Assembly (NCBI GenBank): GCA_023132365.1
Contig: JAGLYJ010000001.1
Span: forward strand, 31,813 to 95,812
Length of the DNA: 64,000 nt
Direction of reading: 5' to 3'
DNA from: Mycoplasmatota bacterium
GTDB lineage: Bacteria > Bacillota_I > Bacilli_A > Izemoplasmatales > Hujiaoplasmataceae
Below, piece by piece: positions 25,292-34,506 of the stretch. The translations under genes were made by a program, and so were the position numbers. The notes under the pieces were generated by a model. It saw only the letters and a list, made by a program, of their open reading frames with translations. It was not told where the DNA came from and made no database searches. Position 1 is the stretch's first letter. Each line of letters begins with the position of its first letter.

Positions 25292-26857
25292 ATGGAAAAC
25301 TACATTATTGAGATGGAAAACATCCGTAAAGAGTTTCCCGGGGTTGTTGCTAATGACAATATTACTCTAAGATTGAAAAAAGGTGAAATTCACGCATTGC
25401 TTGGTGAAAATGGGGCCGGTAAATCTACTTTAATGAGTGTTTTGTTTGGATTGTATGTTCCGGAAAAAGGCGTTATCAAGAAAAATGGAGAAGTTGTGAA
25501 CATTGCTAACCCTAATGCTGCTAATGCTTTGGGTATTGGAATGGTACATCAACATTTCAAATTAGTGGAAGTATTTACAGTTTTAGAAAACATTATTTTG
25601 GGAGCAGAGCCAACAAAAAATGGATTTCTAACCACTAAAGAGGCTCGCGATAAAGTTGTAAACCTTAGTGAAAAATTTAATTTAAAGGTGGATGTTGATG
25701 CTGTTATTGAAGACATCTCTGTTGGTATGCAACAAAGAGTTGAAATTTTAAAGATGCTTTATAGAAATAATGAAGTATTGATTTTTGATGAACCAACAGC
25801 TGTATTAACACCTCAAGAAATTGATGAATTAATGAAAATTATGAAAAACTTAATTAAAGAGGACAAATCTATCCTTTTCATTTCTCATAAATTGAACGAA
25901 ATCATGAGTGTTTGTAATCGAGTTTCTGTTCTTAGAAAAGGGAAATATATTGGTACTGTTGATGTAAAAGATACTACAACTTCAAAACTATCTGAGATGA
26001 TGGTAGGTAGACATGTTGAAGGTGTTAAATTATCGGACGTTAAGAAAAAAGGAAAAGTGGTTTTAGATGTTGATAATATTACAGTAATTAGTAAATCACA
26101 TAAAAATAATGCAGTTAATAATGTTTCTTTTCAAGTTCATGAAGGTGAAATATTAGGTATTGCAGGTATTGAAGGAAACGGACAAACTGAATTAGTTTAT
26201 GGAATAACAGGTTTAGAAAAAATTTCTGAAGGTAGAGTACTTCTTGACGGACAAGATCTCACAAAAAAAAGTATCCGTGAAAGAAACCTTATGGGAATGA
26301 GTCATATACCTGAAGATAGACATAAACACGGATTAGTTCTAGATTACAATTTAGCTAACAATTTAGCTTTAAAAAAATACTTCCAAGAAGGATTCCATAA
26401 ACGAGGATTTATTAATAAATCTCGCGTAATAGAACATGCAGAGAAACTAATTGAAGACTTTGATATTAGAAGTGGTAAAGGTGCTACAACACCAGCTAGA
26501 AGCATGAGTGGAGGTAACCAACAGAAAGCGATTATCGCTAGAGAAATTGATTGCGAATCGAAATTGTTGGTAGCTGTACAGCCAACAAGAGGATTAGATG
26601 TTGGTGCAATTGAAAATATACATAGAACCCTAATAGCACAAAGAGACAATGATAAGGCAATTTTAATGATAAGCCTTGAATTGGATGAAATTTTAGATAT
26701 TAGTGATAGAATTCTGGTTATGTACAATGGTGAAATAGTTGCCGAATTAGATCCAAAGAAAACATCAGCTAATGAAATTGGTTTATATATGGTTGGTTCT
26801 AAAGTACAGGATAAAGCACCAAAAAAAGAGGTGAAAGCAAATGCTAAAAGACATTAA
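25292..26857 (+). CDS. Nucleoside ABC transporter ATPase with two ATP-binding domains (NupA/YufO-like)
   Basis: A 521-residue double ATPase of the sugar/nucleoside (RbsA-like) class. The first domain has Walker A GENGAGKST, signature ISVGMQQRVEI and Walker B VLIFDEPTAVL. The second has the degenerate P-loop GIEGNGQTE, with MSGGNQQKAIIAREI and the altered DE-region VQPTRGLDVGA. This asymmetry is normal for YufO/NupA proteins that energise BMP-dependent uptake. ATG 25292 follows GGAAAGGA. A TTG 15 bases earlier would include that ribosome-binding site. The gene overlaps the following permease gene by 17 bases. Confidence 0.92.
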   Translation: MENYIIEMENIRKEFPGVVANDNITLRLKKGEIHALLGENGAGKSTLMSVLFGLYVPEKGVIKKNGEVVNIANPNAANALGIGMVHQHFKLVEVFTVLENIILGAEPTKNGFLTTKEARDKVVNLSEKFNLKVDVDAVIEDISVGMQQRVEILKMLYRNNEVLIFDEPTAVLTPQEIDELMKIMKNLIKEDKSILFISHKLNEIMSVCNRVSVLRKGKYIGTVDVKDTTTSKLSEMMVGRHVEGVKLSDVKKKGKVVLDVDNITVISKSHKNNAVNNVSFQVHEGEILGIAGIEGNGQTELVYGITGLEKISEGRVLLDGQDLTKKSIRERNLMGMSHIPEDRHKHGLVLDYNLANNLALKKYFQEGFHKRGFINKSRVIEHAEKLIEDFDIRSGKGATTPARSMSGGNQQKAIIAREIDCESKLLVAVQPTRGLDVGAIENIHRTLIAQRDNDKAILMISLELDEILDISDRILVMYNGEIVAELDPKKTSANEIGLYMVGSKVQDKAPKKEVKANAKRH

Positions 26858-28070
26858 ATCACCTCAGGTAAAGAAAAAAAGAGTGATTTCAGATAAATCA
26901 TTAACATTTATTTCAGCATTATTTGCTATTTTAGCTGGGCTGGTAATGAGTTTTATATTATTATACATTTTGGAGGCAACAAAAGCAGAGTCAAATTATG
27001 CTTTGCCAGTACAAGTATTTAATAATTTTTTAACATATGCATTTAAAGATACACGATCAATTATTAAAGTTTTATATAATGCAGCGCCCCTTATCCTTGT
27101 TGGATTGTCTGTAGGTTTTGCATTTAAGGCAGGTTTATTTAATATTGGTGCTACCGGACAATATACTGTAGCTGCATTTTTCTCATTAGTTGCAGTAATC
27201 TTATGGGGGTTCCCATGGTGGGCAGCTATATTAGTTGCTATGATTACTGGTGGGCTTTGGGGATTTGTCCCAGGATATTTTAAAGCTAAGTTCAACATTA
27301 ATGAAGTTATCACAACCATTATGTTAAACTGGGTAGCTTTGTATTTTACAAAATTACTTCTTTATAACTTGCCAGAGCTTAGAACATTACCACCAGGTAA
27401 TAGAACTGATCCTATTGCTTATCATAACCCAACAGGATTACTTCCAGACCTAGGTTTGAAAGAATTAACGGGTAGTTCTTTCATTAATATTGGAATTATT
27501 ATTGCTATAGTTGTAGCTATAATAATTTATATTGTTATGAATAAAACTACATTTGGTTTTGAAATAAAGGCTTGTGGTCATAATAAAGATGCTAGTATTT
27601 ACGCTGGTATTAAAGCAAAAAGAACCATTGTCTTAACAATGATTATCAGTGGAGCTTTAGCTGGTATTGCTGGAGCTGTAAGTTTTTTAGCAGGAACAAT
27701 TCAATTTACTACAGATAGTGTACTATTACCTATGGGATTCAATGGGATACCAGTAGCATTACTTGCGTTTTCTAATCCTCTAGGTATTGTGGTTTCAGGT
27801 GTATTCATCGGATATTTATATGTTGGTGGACAAGCATTTGAAGGAGTTTATAGTAGTGAAGTTACAAATATAATTTTATCTGTAATTATATATTTTAGTG
27901 CATTTGCATTAATTGTTAGTCAAATGATAAGAAGAAAACTTTCTAACGGAAATGATGATAGTGGCACTGGTAAAGGAAATATATTTAAACGAATTAAAGA
28001 AAAAACAGTCTCCTTATTTAAGAAAAAAGAAGATGTCGTCGAGAACGATGAAGAGGAGGTGACTAACTAA
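26841..28070 (+). CDS. Nucleoside ABC transporter permease (YufP/NupB-like)
   Basis: A 409-residue membrane protein of the BPD_transp_2 family, with about nine or ten helices. Characteristic segments are GLSVGFAFKAGLFNIGATGQ, FNINEVITTIMLNWVA and KACGHNKDASIYAGI, the cytoplasmic coupling loop. It carries a charged cytoplasmic tail of about 40 residues. It is the first of two permeases expected to form a heterodimer with the next gene product, powered by the upstream double ATPase and fed by the BMP lipoprotein. GAGGTGA precedes the ATG, which is inside the ATPase gene. It shares one base with the following gene. Confidence 0.92.
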   Translation: MLKDIKSPQVKKKRVISDKSLTFISALFAILAGLVMSFILLYILEATKAESNYALPVQVFNNFLTYAFKDTRSIIKVLYNAAPLILVGLSVGFAFKAGLFNIGATGQYTVAAFFSLVAVILWGFPWWAAILVAMITGGLWGFVPGYFKAKFNINEVITTIMLNWVALYFTKLLLYNLPELRTLPPGNRTDPIAYHNPTGLLPDLGLKELTGSSFINIGIIIAIVVAIIIYIVMNKTTFGFEIKACGHNKDASIYAGIKAKRTIVLTMIISGALAGIAGAVSFLAGTIQFTTDSVLLPMGFNGIPVALLAFSNPLGIVVSGVFIGYLYVGGQAFEGVYSSEVTNIILSVIIYFSAFALIVSQMIRRKLSNGNDDSGTGKGNIFKRIKEKTVSLFKKKEDVVENDEEEVTN

Positions 28071-29062
28071 TGGATACTGTAGCTATTCTTATATCTAAAA
28101 CTGTATTATATGCTGTTCCTCTATTGTTAGGAGCCTTAGCAGGTATGTTTTCTGAGCGAAGTGGTATTATTAATATTGCTTTGGAAGGTATTATGATTGT
28201 TGGATCACTATTTGCAGGAGTTTTCTTGTCTGGAGCTATAATTAACTCTGCATTAGCTGAAAATGCTCCTCAGTTAATTGTATTTATTACAATGATTGTT
28301 TCAGGATTGGCCGGACTAATATTCTCATTATTATTAGCCTTTGCGGCAATTAAATTAAAAGCTAATCAGGTTATTAGCGGTACTGCTTTGAATATCTTTG
28401 CGCCCGCTTTTTCTGTGCTATTGATTTACGCACTTACTTATACTGGAAATTCAAAAATTCCGTTTCCTGATCTTATAAACTTAAACGCTGAAGCATTTGG
28501 CATTGATTCAACAAATATAGCAGATTGGGTAAATACATTACTATTTAAGAACCTATATTTGACAACGATTCTTTCTATAGTAATATTGATTATCGCGTTT
28601 ACAGTTTTATACAAAACAAAATTCGGATTAAGATTAAGAGCCTGTGGTGAGCATCCACAAGCTGCTGATTCAGTTGGTATCAATGTAATAAAAATGAGAT
28701 ATACTGGTGTAGCAATCTCCGGATTCTTAGCTGGTATTGGTGGATTTGCATTTGCGATGGCCAATGGTTCAGTTCATCAATCTGATGTTCTTGGATATGG
28801 ATTCTTAGCGTTAGCTGTTATGATTTTTGGTAACTGGAAACCGTTTAGAATATTGTTTGCTGCTCTATTTTTCTCATTCTTTAAAACGATTGCTGTGCTT
28901 GCAAGTACGATTTCATTTTTGCCAACATTTGGTTTAATCAAAGTTGAAAACTTATATAAGATGTTACCTTATATTCTTACATTAGTTGTATTAGCATTTA
29001 CATCTAAAAAATCGCGAGCTCCTAAGGCAGAAGGTATTCCTTACGACCCAGGAAAACGTTAA
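28070..29062 (+). CDS. Nucleoside ABC transporter permease (YufQ/NupC-like)
   Basis: A 330-residue permease of the same superfamily. LGALAGMFSERSGIINIALEG near the N-terminus, KANQVISGTALNIFAP, and the coupling loop RLRACGEHPQAADSVGINV are typical of the second permease of BMP-dependent nucleoside importers. The TAATG junction with the previous gene implies translational coupling, and GAGGAGGTGA lies just upstream. It is the last gene of the operon, closed by a terminator about 20 bases after the stop. Confidence 0.92.
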   Translation: MDTVAILISKTVLYAVPLLLGALAGMFSERSGIINIALEGIMIVGSLFAGVFLSGAIINSALAENAPQLIVFITMIVSGLAGLIFSLLLAFAAIKLKANQVISGTALNIFAPAFSVLLIYALTYTGNSKIPFPDLINLNAEAFGIDSTNIADWVNTLLFKNLYLTTILSIVILIIAFTVLYKTKFGLRLRACGEHPQAADSVGINVIKMRYTGVAISGFLAGIGGFAFAMANGSVHQSDVLGYGFLALAVMIFGNWKPFRILFAALFFSFFKTIAVLASTISFLPTFGLIKVENLYKMLPYILTLVVLAFTSKKSRAPKAEGIPYDPGKR

Positions 29063-29075
29063 TTGTTATTAATAA

Positions 29076-29107
29076 AAGCCCTACTTTCTCAGTAGGGTTT
29101 TATTTTT
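29076..29107 (+). terminator. Intrinsic terminator of the nucleoside transporter operon
   Basis: CCCTACT (29079-29085), loop TTCTC, AGTAGGG (29091-29097) and a T-rich tail. Confidence 0.9.
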
Positions 29108-29182
29108 TGTTTTACAACATGAATAAAAATTCACATTTGAGAAATAATTTTATTAGTATTTATTGTTATATATGTATATTTA

Positions 29183-29205
29183 TGTTAGAATAATTAAATG
29201 GTGAT
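29183..29205 (+). promoter_or_regulatory. Compact promoter/Shine-Dalgarno module of ytxK
   Basis: TGTTAGAAT (extended -10 ending 29191) followed by TGGTGAT (29199-29205) and ATG 29209, 17 bases after the -10. Confidence 0.6.
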
Positions 29206-29208
29206 ATT

Positions 29209-30150
29209 ATGATAAATCAAGAGAATATTGAATTGATGTTTGATGTTTTAGATGAGTCTGCTATAATCTTGTATGAGAAGTATAAAACGCCTTATTTAGA
29301 AGGGTTAATAAAGACATGCGAGAATATAATTTCAAACTCAGTTGAGATTGATGATGAAGATATAAAGGCTGAATTATTTGGTAAAATAAAGAAAGTATCT
29401 TCAATAAATTTTCAAAAAGAAGAGATAAGAAAAGCATTCCAATTTGCTTGTTTAAGAGGATATAAACACACTGGTATTTCTAACCAAATGATTACACCAG
29501 AAACATTAGGTATTTTTATCAATTATTTAATTTCGAAATTATATGTTAAAGATTCATTAAATATTCTAGATCCGATTGTTGGAACTGGTAATTTAGTTAC
29601 ATGTATCGCTAATAACTTGAATAAGAAAGTTAATTTAATTGGTGTAGAAAAAGATGTTTTATCTTATCAATTGTCTTCTGCCATATTTGATTTATTAGGT
29701 TACGGAGACAAAGTGTTTTGTCAGGATGCAATGAGTTTTAGATCACCTTTGATGGATTTGATAGTAGGTGATTTCTCAGGGGTTGAAGAGGAACTAGTTT
29801 ATTCTTTGCTTAAATATAATGGAGTAAACATAGCTGAGGGTGGATTTCTGATTGGAATATTTGATGAAGAGATTGTTAATGACAAAATACTTATTAAATA
29901 TGCTCAAGATATTAGCTCAGTTTGGAAATTGTTTGGATTACTAAAACTACCTAAGGGGATTCTAAAAACTCAAAACAAGAGCATTGTTATTTTTCAGAGA
30001 AATGGTGATTTGGTTATCCAACCTAAGAAATTTCTTTTAGTAGATTTGCCTGAATTTTCGAATAAAGAAGACATGAAAGTAGTAATTGGTCAATTAAATG
30101 ATTGGTTTCAAAATATAGAATTTTATAAATTAGGAGAAAAATTAACATGA
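29209..30150 (+). CDS. ytxK: YtxK-like class I SAM-dependent methyltransferase
   Basis: A 313-residue protein. A helical N-terminal part is followed by a Rossmann methyltransferase core. The SAM-binding motif is ILDPIVGTGNLVTCIA (near residue 123), GVEKD follows, and the position of the NPPY catalytic motif of N6-adenine methylases reads VGDFSG (near 190). The fold is therefore that of N-6 DNA methylases, but the catalytic tetrad is altered. YtxK in Bacillus shares this organisation and lies directly upstream of ackA, as here (4-base overlap). The substrate is unknown. The conserved pairing with acetate kinase is the best clue to a role in acetyl metabolism or its regulation. Confidence 0.85.
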   Translation: MINQENIELMFDVLDESAIILYEKYKTPYLEGLIKTCENIISNSVEIDDEDIKAELFGKIKKVSSINFQKEEIRKAFQFACLRGYKHTGISNQMITPETLGIFINYLISKLYVKDSLNILDPIVGTGNLVTCIANNLNKKVNLIGVEKDVLSYQLSSAIFDLLGYGDKVFCQDAMSFRSPLMDLIVGDFSGVEEELVYSLLKYNGVNIAEGGFLIGIFDEEIVNDKILIKYAQDISSVWKLFGLLKLPKGILKTQNKSIVIFQRNGDLVIQPKKFLLVDLPEFSNKEDMKVVIGQLNDWFQNIEFYKLGEKLT

Positions 30151-31331
30151 TAAAAATTATGGCAGTAAATGCGGGAAGTTCATCTTTAAAATTCCAATTA
30201 TTGGAGATGCCTGAGGAAAAATTAATAACTAGCGGTATTGTAGAAAGAATTGGTTTGAAACATTCAGTTTTTACTATCAAGCTAAATGGTGAGAAAAAAG
30301 AAGAAACTTTGGATATACCTAATCACGGTGTTGCAGTAAATATTCTATTAAACAAACTTATAGAATTGAAAATCATCGCTTCATATGATGAAATATCTGG
30401 AGTTGGACATAGGGTTGTACATGGCGGTTCTGAAATATCTAAATCAATTGTATTGAACGAAAAGGAAATTGAGTACTTAGAAAGCATTGTAGATTTAGCA
30501 CCACTTCATTTGGGACCAAATCTAATTGGCATAAAAGCTTTTAAAGTAATATTACCAAATGTAAAACATGTTGGAGTATTTGACACTGCTTTTCATCACA
30601 CAATGCCTGAGGAATCATTCTTATATGCAGTTCCATGGGATTGGTATGAAAAATTCCAAGTAAGAAAATATGGTTTTCATGGAACAAGTCATAAGTATGT
30701 ATCAGATAGATGTGCAGAGATTATGAGAAAAAAACCTGAAGAAATCAACGTTATAGTTTGTCACATAGGTAACGGAGCTTCAATATGCGCTGTAAAACAA
30801 GGTCGTTCTGTAGATACATCTATGGGATTCACTCCACTTGACGGGATTCCAATGGGAACTAGGTCGGGGAGTATTGATCCAGCTGTAGTTGAATTTATGA
30901 TGAACAAAAAGAATAAAAAAGTTAAGGAAATAACAAATTTACTAAATAAACAATCGGGATATATTGGTTTATCAGGTCTATCTTCAGATTCTAGAGATTT
31001 AGTAGAGGCTTCAAAGAATGGTAATCATAGAGCTCAATTAGCTATCGATGTTCAAGCGAAAAGAATTGCTGATTATATAGCTAGTTACTATGTATATATG
31101 GGTGGAGCTGATGCAATTATCTTTACGGCAGGTATTGGTGAGAACGCAAAATCTACTAGAAGTAATATAATTGAAAGAGTTTCTATTTTAGGAGCTAAGA
31201 TTGATGAAGAAAGAAATGACTGTAGAGGTGTTGAGAGATTAATTTCTACAGATGATTCAAAACTTAAAGTATATTTAATACCAACTAATGAAGAAGTGAT
31301 GATTGCAAGAGATACATTGTCATTACTATAA
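30147..31331 (+). CDS. ackA: Acetate kinase
   Basis: A 394-residue acetokinase family enzyme interconverting acetyl phosphate plus ADP with acetate plus ATP. Signatures are NAGSSSLKFQL at the N-terminus, GHRVVHGG near residue 90, FDTAFHHTMP near 146, and the nucleotide-binding blocks CHIGNGASICA, GTRSGSIDP and FTAGIGENA. The length is typical. Its ATG overlaps the ytxK stop, and a strong hairpin follows. It supplies substrate-level phosphorylation for a fermentative metabolism. No pta gene is in the window. Confidence 0.97.
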   Translation: MIKIMAVNAGSSSLKFQLLEMPEEKLITSGIVERIGLKHSVFTIKLNGEKKEETLDIPNHGVAVNILLNKLIELKIIASYDEISGVGHRVVHGGSEISKSIVLNEKEIEYLESIVDLAPLHLGPNLIGIKAFKVILPNVKHVGVFDTAFHHTMPEESFLYAVPWDWYEKFQVRKYGFHGTSHKYVSDRCAEIMRKKPEEINVIVCHIGNGASICAVKQGRSVDTSMGFTPLDGIPMGTRSGSIDPAVVEFMMNKKNKKVKEITNLLNKQSGYIGLSGLSSDSRDLVEASKNGNHRAQLAIDVQAKRIADYIASYYVYMGGADAIIFTAGIGENAKSTRSNIIERVSILGAKIDEERNDCRGVERLISTDDSKLKVYLIPTNEEVMIARDTLSLL

Positions 31332-31346
31332 TAATTAACTTATATA

Positions 31347-31390
31347 AATACCTCTTACTAGTAATGTTTTACTATTAGAGGTATTTTTTT
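31347..31390 (+). terminator. Intrinsic terminator after ackA
   Basis: AATACCTCT (31347-31355) pairs with AGAGGTATT (31377-31385). The inner stem is TAGTAA/TTACTA, followed by a T-run. Confidence 0.9.
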
Positions 31391-31437
31391 ATGTAGGTAT
31401 GAATTTTCCTTAAAAAATAGTTATTTAATTGAGATTA

Positions 31438-31457
31438 TGTTATAATTATTCTGGTGA
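31438..31457 (+). promoter_or_regulatory. Compact promoter/Shine-Dalgarno module of dnaE
   Basis: TGTTATAAT (extended -10 ending 31446), then TGGTGA (31452-31457) and ATG 31463, 16 bases after the -10. Confidence 0.65.
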
Positions 31458-31462
31458 ATAAC

Positions 31463-34400
31463 ATGATAAATTTTGACTTATTTATTCAATCTAGTTACTC
31501 TCTTAATGGAAGTATAATTGATGTTGATAAAGTTGTTGATGAAGCTTCCAAAAAGGGTTATAAAACATTGGGTCTTATTGATCACAATCATATGTATGGT
31601 GCTATAAAATTTTATAAAAAATGTTTAGCGTCAGGAATTAAACCAATTATTGGATTAGAACTATCTTTAGAATCCAATTTTTTTGGTATGGTAGATGTTT
31701 TATTGGTTTCTAGAGATGAAGAAGGATATAAAAATTTAATTGAGATAAGTTCACTTGTGAGTATTAACGAAAAAGTAAATTTTAATGAGATTTTAGATTA
31801 CAATAAGGGAATAGTATTAATTGCTAAAACAGATGAAGGGGTATTAGCAAATCATATTTATGAAAATAAATTATCACTTGCTAAAGATTTGTTGTCTGAA
31901 CTAAGAACTTATGCTGAAGAGGTATTTGTAGGGTTAGATCTAAATGACTATAGAATCGAATTAAAAGTGGCGCCATCGATAGAAGAACTTGGAAAAGTTG
32001 TAATTATTAATAAAGTGAAATACTATCAAAAAGGTGATTTAAGAACATCAAATGTGTTAGCTAAAATTTTAAGGGAAGAAGATAACACTACCGGCTTATT
32101 TAAACATGAAGAAGTATATTATAATTTAAAAACGCTAGATGAATTAAATAAAATGTATTCAGCTTATCCAAAAGCAATAAGGAATACCTTGGATTTAATA
32201 AAAACGTGTAACATAAAAATAGATTTAAAAGCTCGACATTTACCTAAATATCCTATGAAGGATTTAGATGCTTTTCAAAAACTTACTAACCTATCTGAAA
32301 AAGGGTTAACTAGACGACTTATGCAAGCGAATAAGTATTCGCTAGTTGAAGTTTATAAGAAAAGACTAAAATATGAATTAGATATTATTCATAAAATGGG
32401 ATACGAAGATTATTTTTTAATTGTTTGGGATTTTGTATTATTTGCTAAGAAGAAGAATATTCTTGTAGGACCTGGACGTGGTTCAGCCGCTGGATCTTTA
32501 GTTGCTTATGTTTTAGGGATAGTTGATGTTGATCCAATTGAACACGATTTATACTTCGAAAGATTTTTAAACCCAGAAAGAATAACCATGCCTGATATAG
32601 ACATGGATTTTCCTGATGATAAACGAGAAGAAGTTATTCAATACGTTATAAACAAATATGGAAAAGAAAAAGTAGTTTCAATTATCACATTTGGAACTTT
32701 TCAAGGAAAATCAGCTATTAGAGATGTTGGTAGAGTATTGGACATAGATACTGTAATCCTAGATGAATTATCTAAAAATTTATCTACATCAAGTAATTCT
32801 TTAGAAATATTAAAAGAGCAACACCCTAAGGAGTATTCATATTATGTAAATATTCCAAATATTAAAGAATTAATAGATATTGCAACTAAGTTGAATGGGC
32901 TTGTAAAGCATACGTCAACTCATGCAGCGGGGATTATTATTGTAGGAGAAGATATTAGAAATTATTCACCTATTCAAATGGGATTATTAGGCACTTACCA
33001 AACCCAATATGAAGCTAGTGATTTAGAGGAAATAGGATTATTAAAGTTTGATTTTCTTGGTCTTAGAAATTTAACTATAATCGCTGATGCAGTTAAGTTA
33101 ATAGAAGATAGTAGCGGTGAAAGAATAAATATTTACAAGATTCCTATGGATGATAAAAAAACATTTAATCTACTGAAAGATGTAAATACCCTCGGTGTAT
33201 TCCAGTTAGAATCAAACGGGATGATGGATTTAGTTAGAAAAATGCAAATAGATAATTTTTCTGAGATAGCTACATGCATTTCTCTTTTTAGACCTGGACC
33301 AATGGAAAACATACCTTCATACTTAAAAAGAAGAAATAAGGAAGAGAGAATCTCATATCCTGATTTAGATTTATTGCCTATACTCAAAGATACTAATGGC
33401 ATTATTATCTATCAAGAACAGATTATGGAGATCGCAAATAAGTTTGCTGGTTATTCATTAGGTGAAGCAGACGTATTAAGAAGAGCGGTAAGTAAAAAGA
33501 AAAAGTCTGTTTTAGAAAACGAACGAAAAAAGTTTGTTGCTGGATCTAAAAAGCAAGGATATCAAGAAAAAACAGCTAATATTATATATGATTATATTGT
33601 TAAATTTGCTAATTATGGTTTTAATAAAAGTCATGCAGTTGCATATTCGTTAGTAGCTTACTGGATGGCATATTTGAAAGCTAATTATGGTAAATATTTC
33701 ATGTCGATATTATTAGAATCTCAAATCGGTTCTTTTTCTGGAACAAATAAATATATTATGGAATGTCGAAAAATGGGAATTCATATTCTAGCACCTTCAA
33801 TAAACCAGTCAGATATATATTATATTCCTGAGGATAATGACTTAAGATTTCCAATTAAAGGCATAAAAGGAATTGGACCAATTGTAGCTAATAAAATTAT
33901 TGATATTCAAAGGGAAAAACCAGTTGAAAGTTTAATAGATTTTATATCTAGAAGAACTGACATTCATATGAATGTTATTGAAGCTTTGATTTATGCTGGT
34001 GTCTTTGACGAATTTAATTTAAATAAGCACACTATGATTGAAAATTTACCTAAGATAATTAATTTCGTTGATTTCAATTATCAAGATGATAAATTTAGTT
34101 ATATTGAGTATGAAGAATATAGCTATGAAGTGCTACATGAAAAAGAAAAGGAATTATTGGGGATTAATTTTAAGTATCATCTTATTTATAAATATAATGA
34201 GCAAATAAAAAAAGCTAATAAATTACTGGTTTCTGATATAATAGATAGCGATGTTTCAAGAGTTGAGTTTGTTGGAGCTGTTTCTAGAGTTAAAGAAATA
34301 GTAACTCGAAATAAAGACCAAATGGCATTTGTTGAGGTTGAGGATGTTTTCAATAGCGTTGATTGTGTTCTGTTTCCGGAAACATATTCAAGATACAATC

Positions 34401-34504
34401 AAATCCTAAAAATTGGTGAAGTTTATCGTTTTAAAGGCAAGAAGGATTATAGGAATAACAAATTGCAGATTATCATTGATAATGTATATATAATGGAGGA
34501 ATAA
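31463..34504 (+). CDS. dnaE: DNA polymerase III alpha subunit, DnaE type
   Basis: A 1013-residue C-family polymerase. The polymerase domain is clear: GPGRGSAAGSLVAYVLGI, the catalytic aspartates in MPDIDMDFPD, THAAGIIIVG, FDFLGLRNL and FRPGPMENIP. A helix-hairpin-helix region (GIKGIGPIVANKI) and a C-terminal OB domain follow. The N-terminal PHP domain is present (LGLIDHNHMYGAIKFY), but the HxH motif that opens an active PHP domain reads LFIQSSYSL, so its metal site looks degraded. ATG 31463 is chosen over an in-frame GTG nine bases upstream, because GGTGA (which contains that GTG) is the Shine-Dalgarno. pfkA follows 2 bases later, a gene order common in Bacillota. Confidence 0.95.
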   Translation: MINFDLFIQSSYSLNGSIIDVDKVVDEASKKGYKTLGLIDHNHMYGAIKFYKKCLASGIKPIIGLELSLESNFFGMVDVLLVSRDEEGYKNLIEISSLVSINEKVNFNEILDYNKGIVLIAKTDEGVLANHIYENKLSLAKDLLSELRTYAEEVFVGLDLNDYRIELKVAPSIEELGKVVIINKVKYYQKGDLRTSNVLAKILREEDNTTGLFKHEEVYYNLKTLDELNKMYSAYPKAIRNTLDLIKTCNIKIDLKARHLPKYPMKDLDAFQKLTNLSEKGLTRRLMQANKYSLVEVYKKRLKYELDIIHKMGYEDYFLIVWDFVLFAKKKNILVGPGRGSAAGSLVAYVLGIVDVDPIEHDLYFERFLNPERITMPDIDMDFPDDKREEVIQYVINKYGKEKVVSIITFGTFQGKSAIRDVGRVLDIDTVILDELSKNLSTSSNSLEILKEQHPKEYSYYVNIPNIKELIDIATKLNGLVKHTSTHAAGIIIVGEDIRNYSPIQMGLLGTYQTQYEASDLEEIGLLKFDFLGLRNLTIIADAVKLIEDSSGERINIYKIPMDDKKTFNLLKDVNTLGVFQLESNGMMDLVRKMQIDNFSEIATCISLFRPGPMENIPSYLKRRNKEERISYPDLDLLPILKDTNGIIIYQEQIMEIANKFAGYSLGEADVLRRAVSKKKKSVLENERKKFVAGSKKQGYQEKTANIIYDYIVKFANYGFNKSHAVAYSLVAYWMAYLKANYGKYFMSILLESQIGSFSGTNKYIMECRKMGIHILAPSINQSDIYYIPEDNDLRFPIKGIKGIGPIVANKIIDIQREKPVESLIDFISRRTDIHMNVIEALIYAGVFDEFNLNKHTMIENLPKIINFVDFNYQDDKFSYIEYEEYSYEVLHEKEKELLGINFKYHLIYKYNEQIKKANKLLVSDIIDSDVSRVEFVGAVSRVKEIVTRNKDQMAFVEVEDVFNSVDCVLFPETYSRYNQILKIGEVYRFKGKKDYRNNKLQIIIDNVYIMEE

Positions 34505-34506
34505 TC

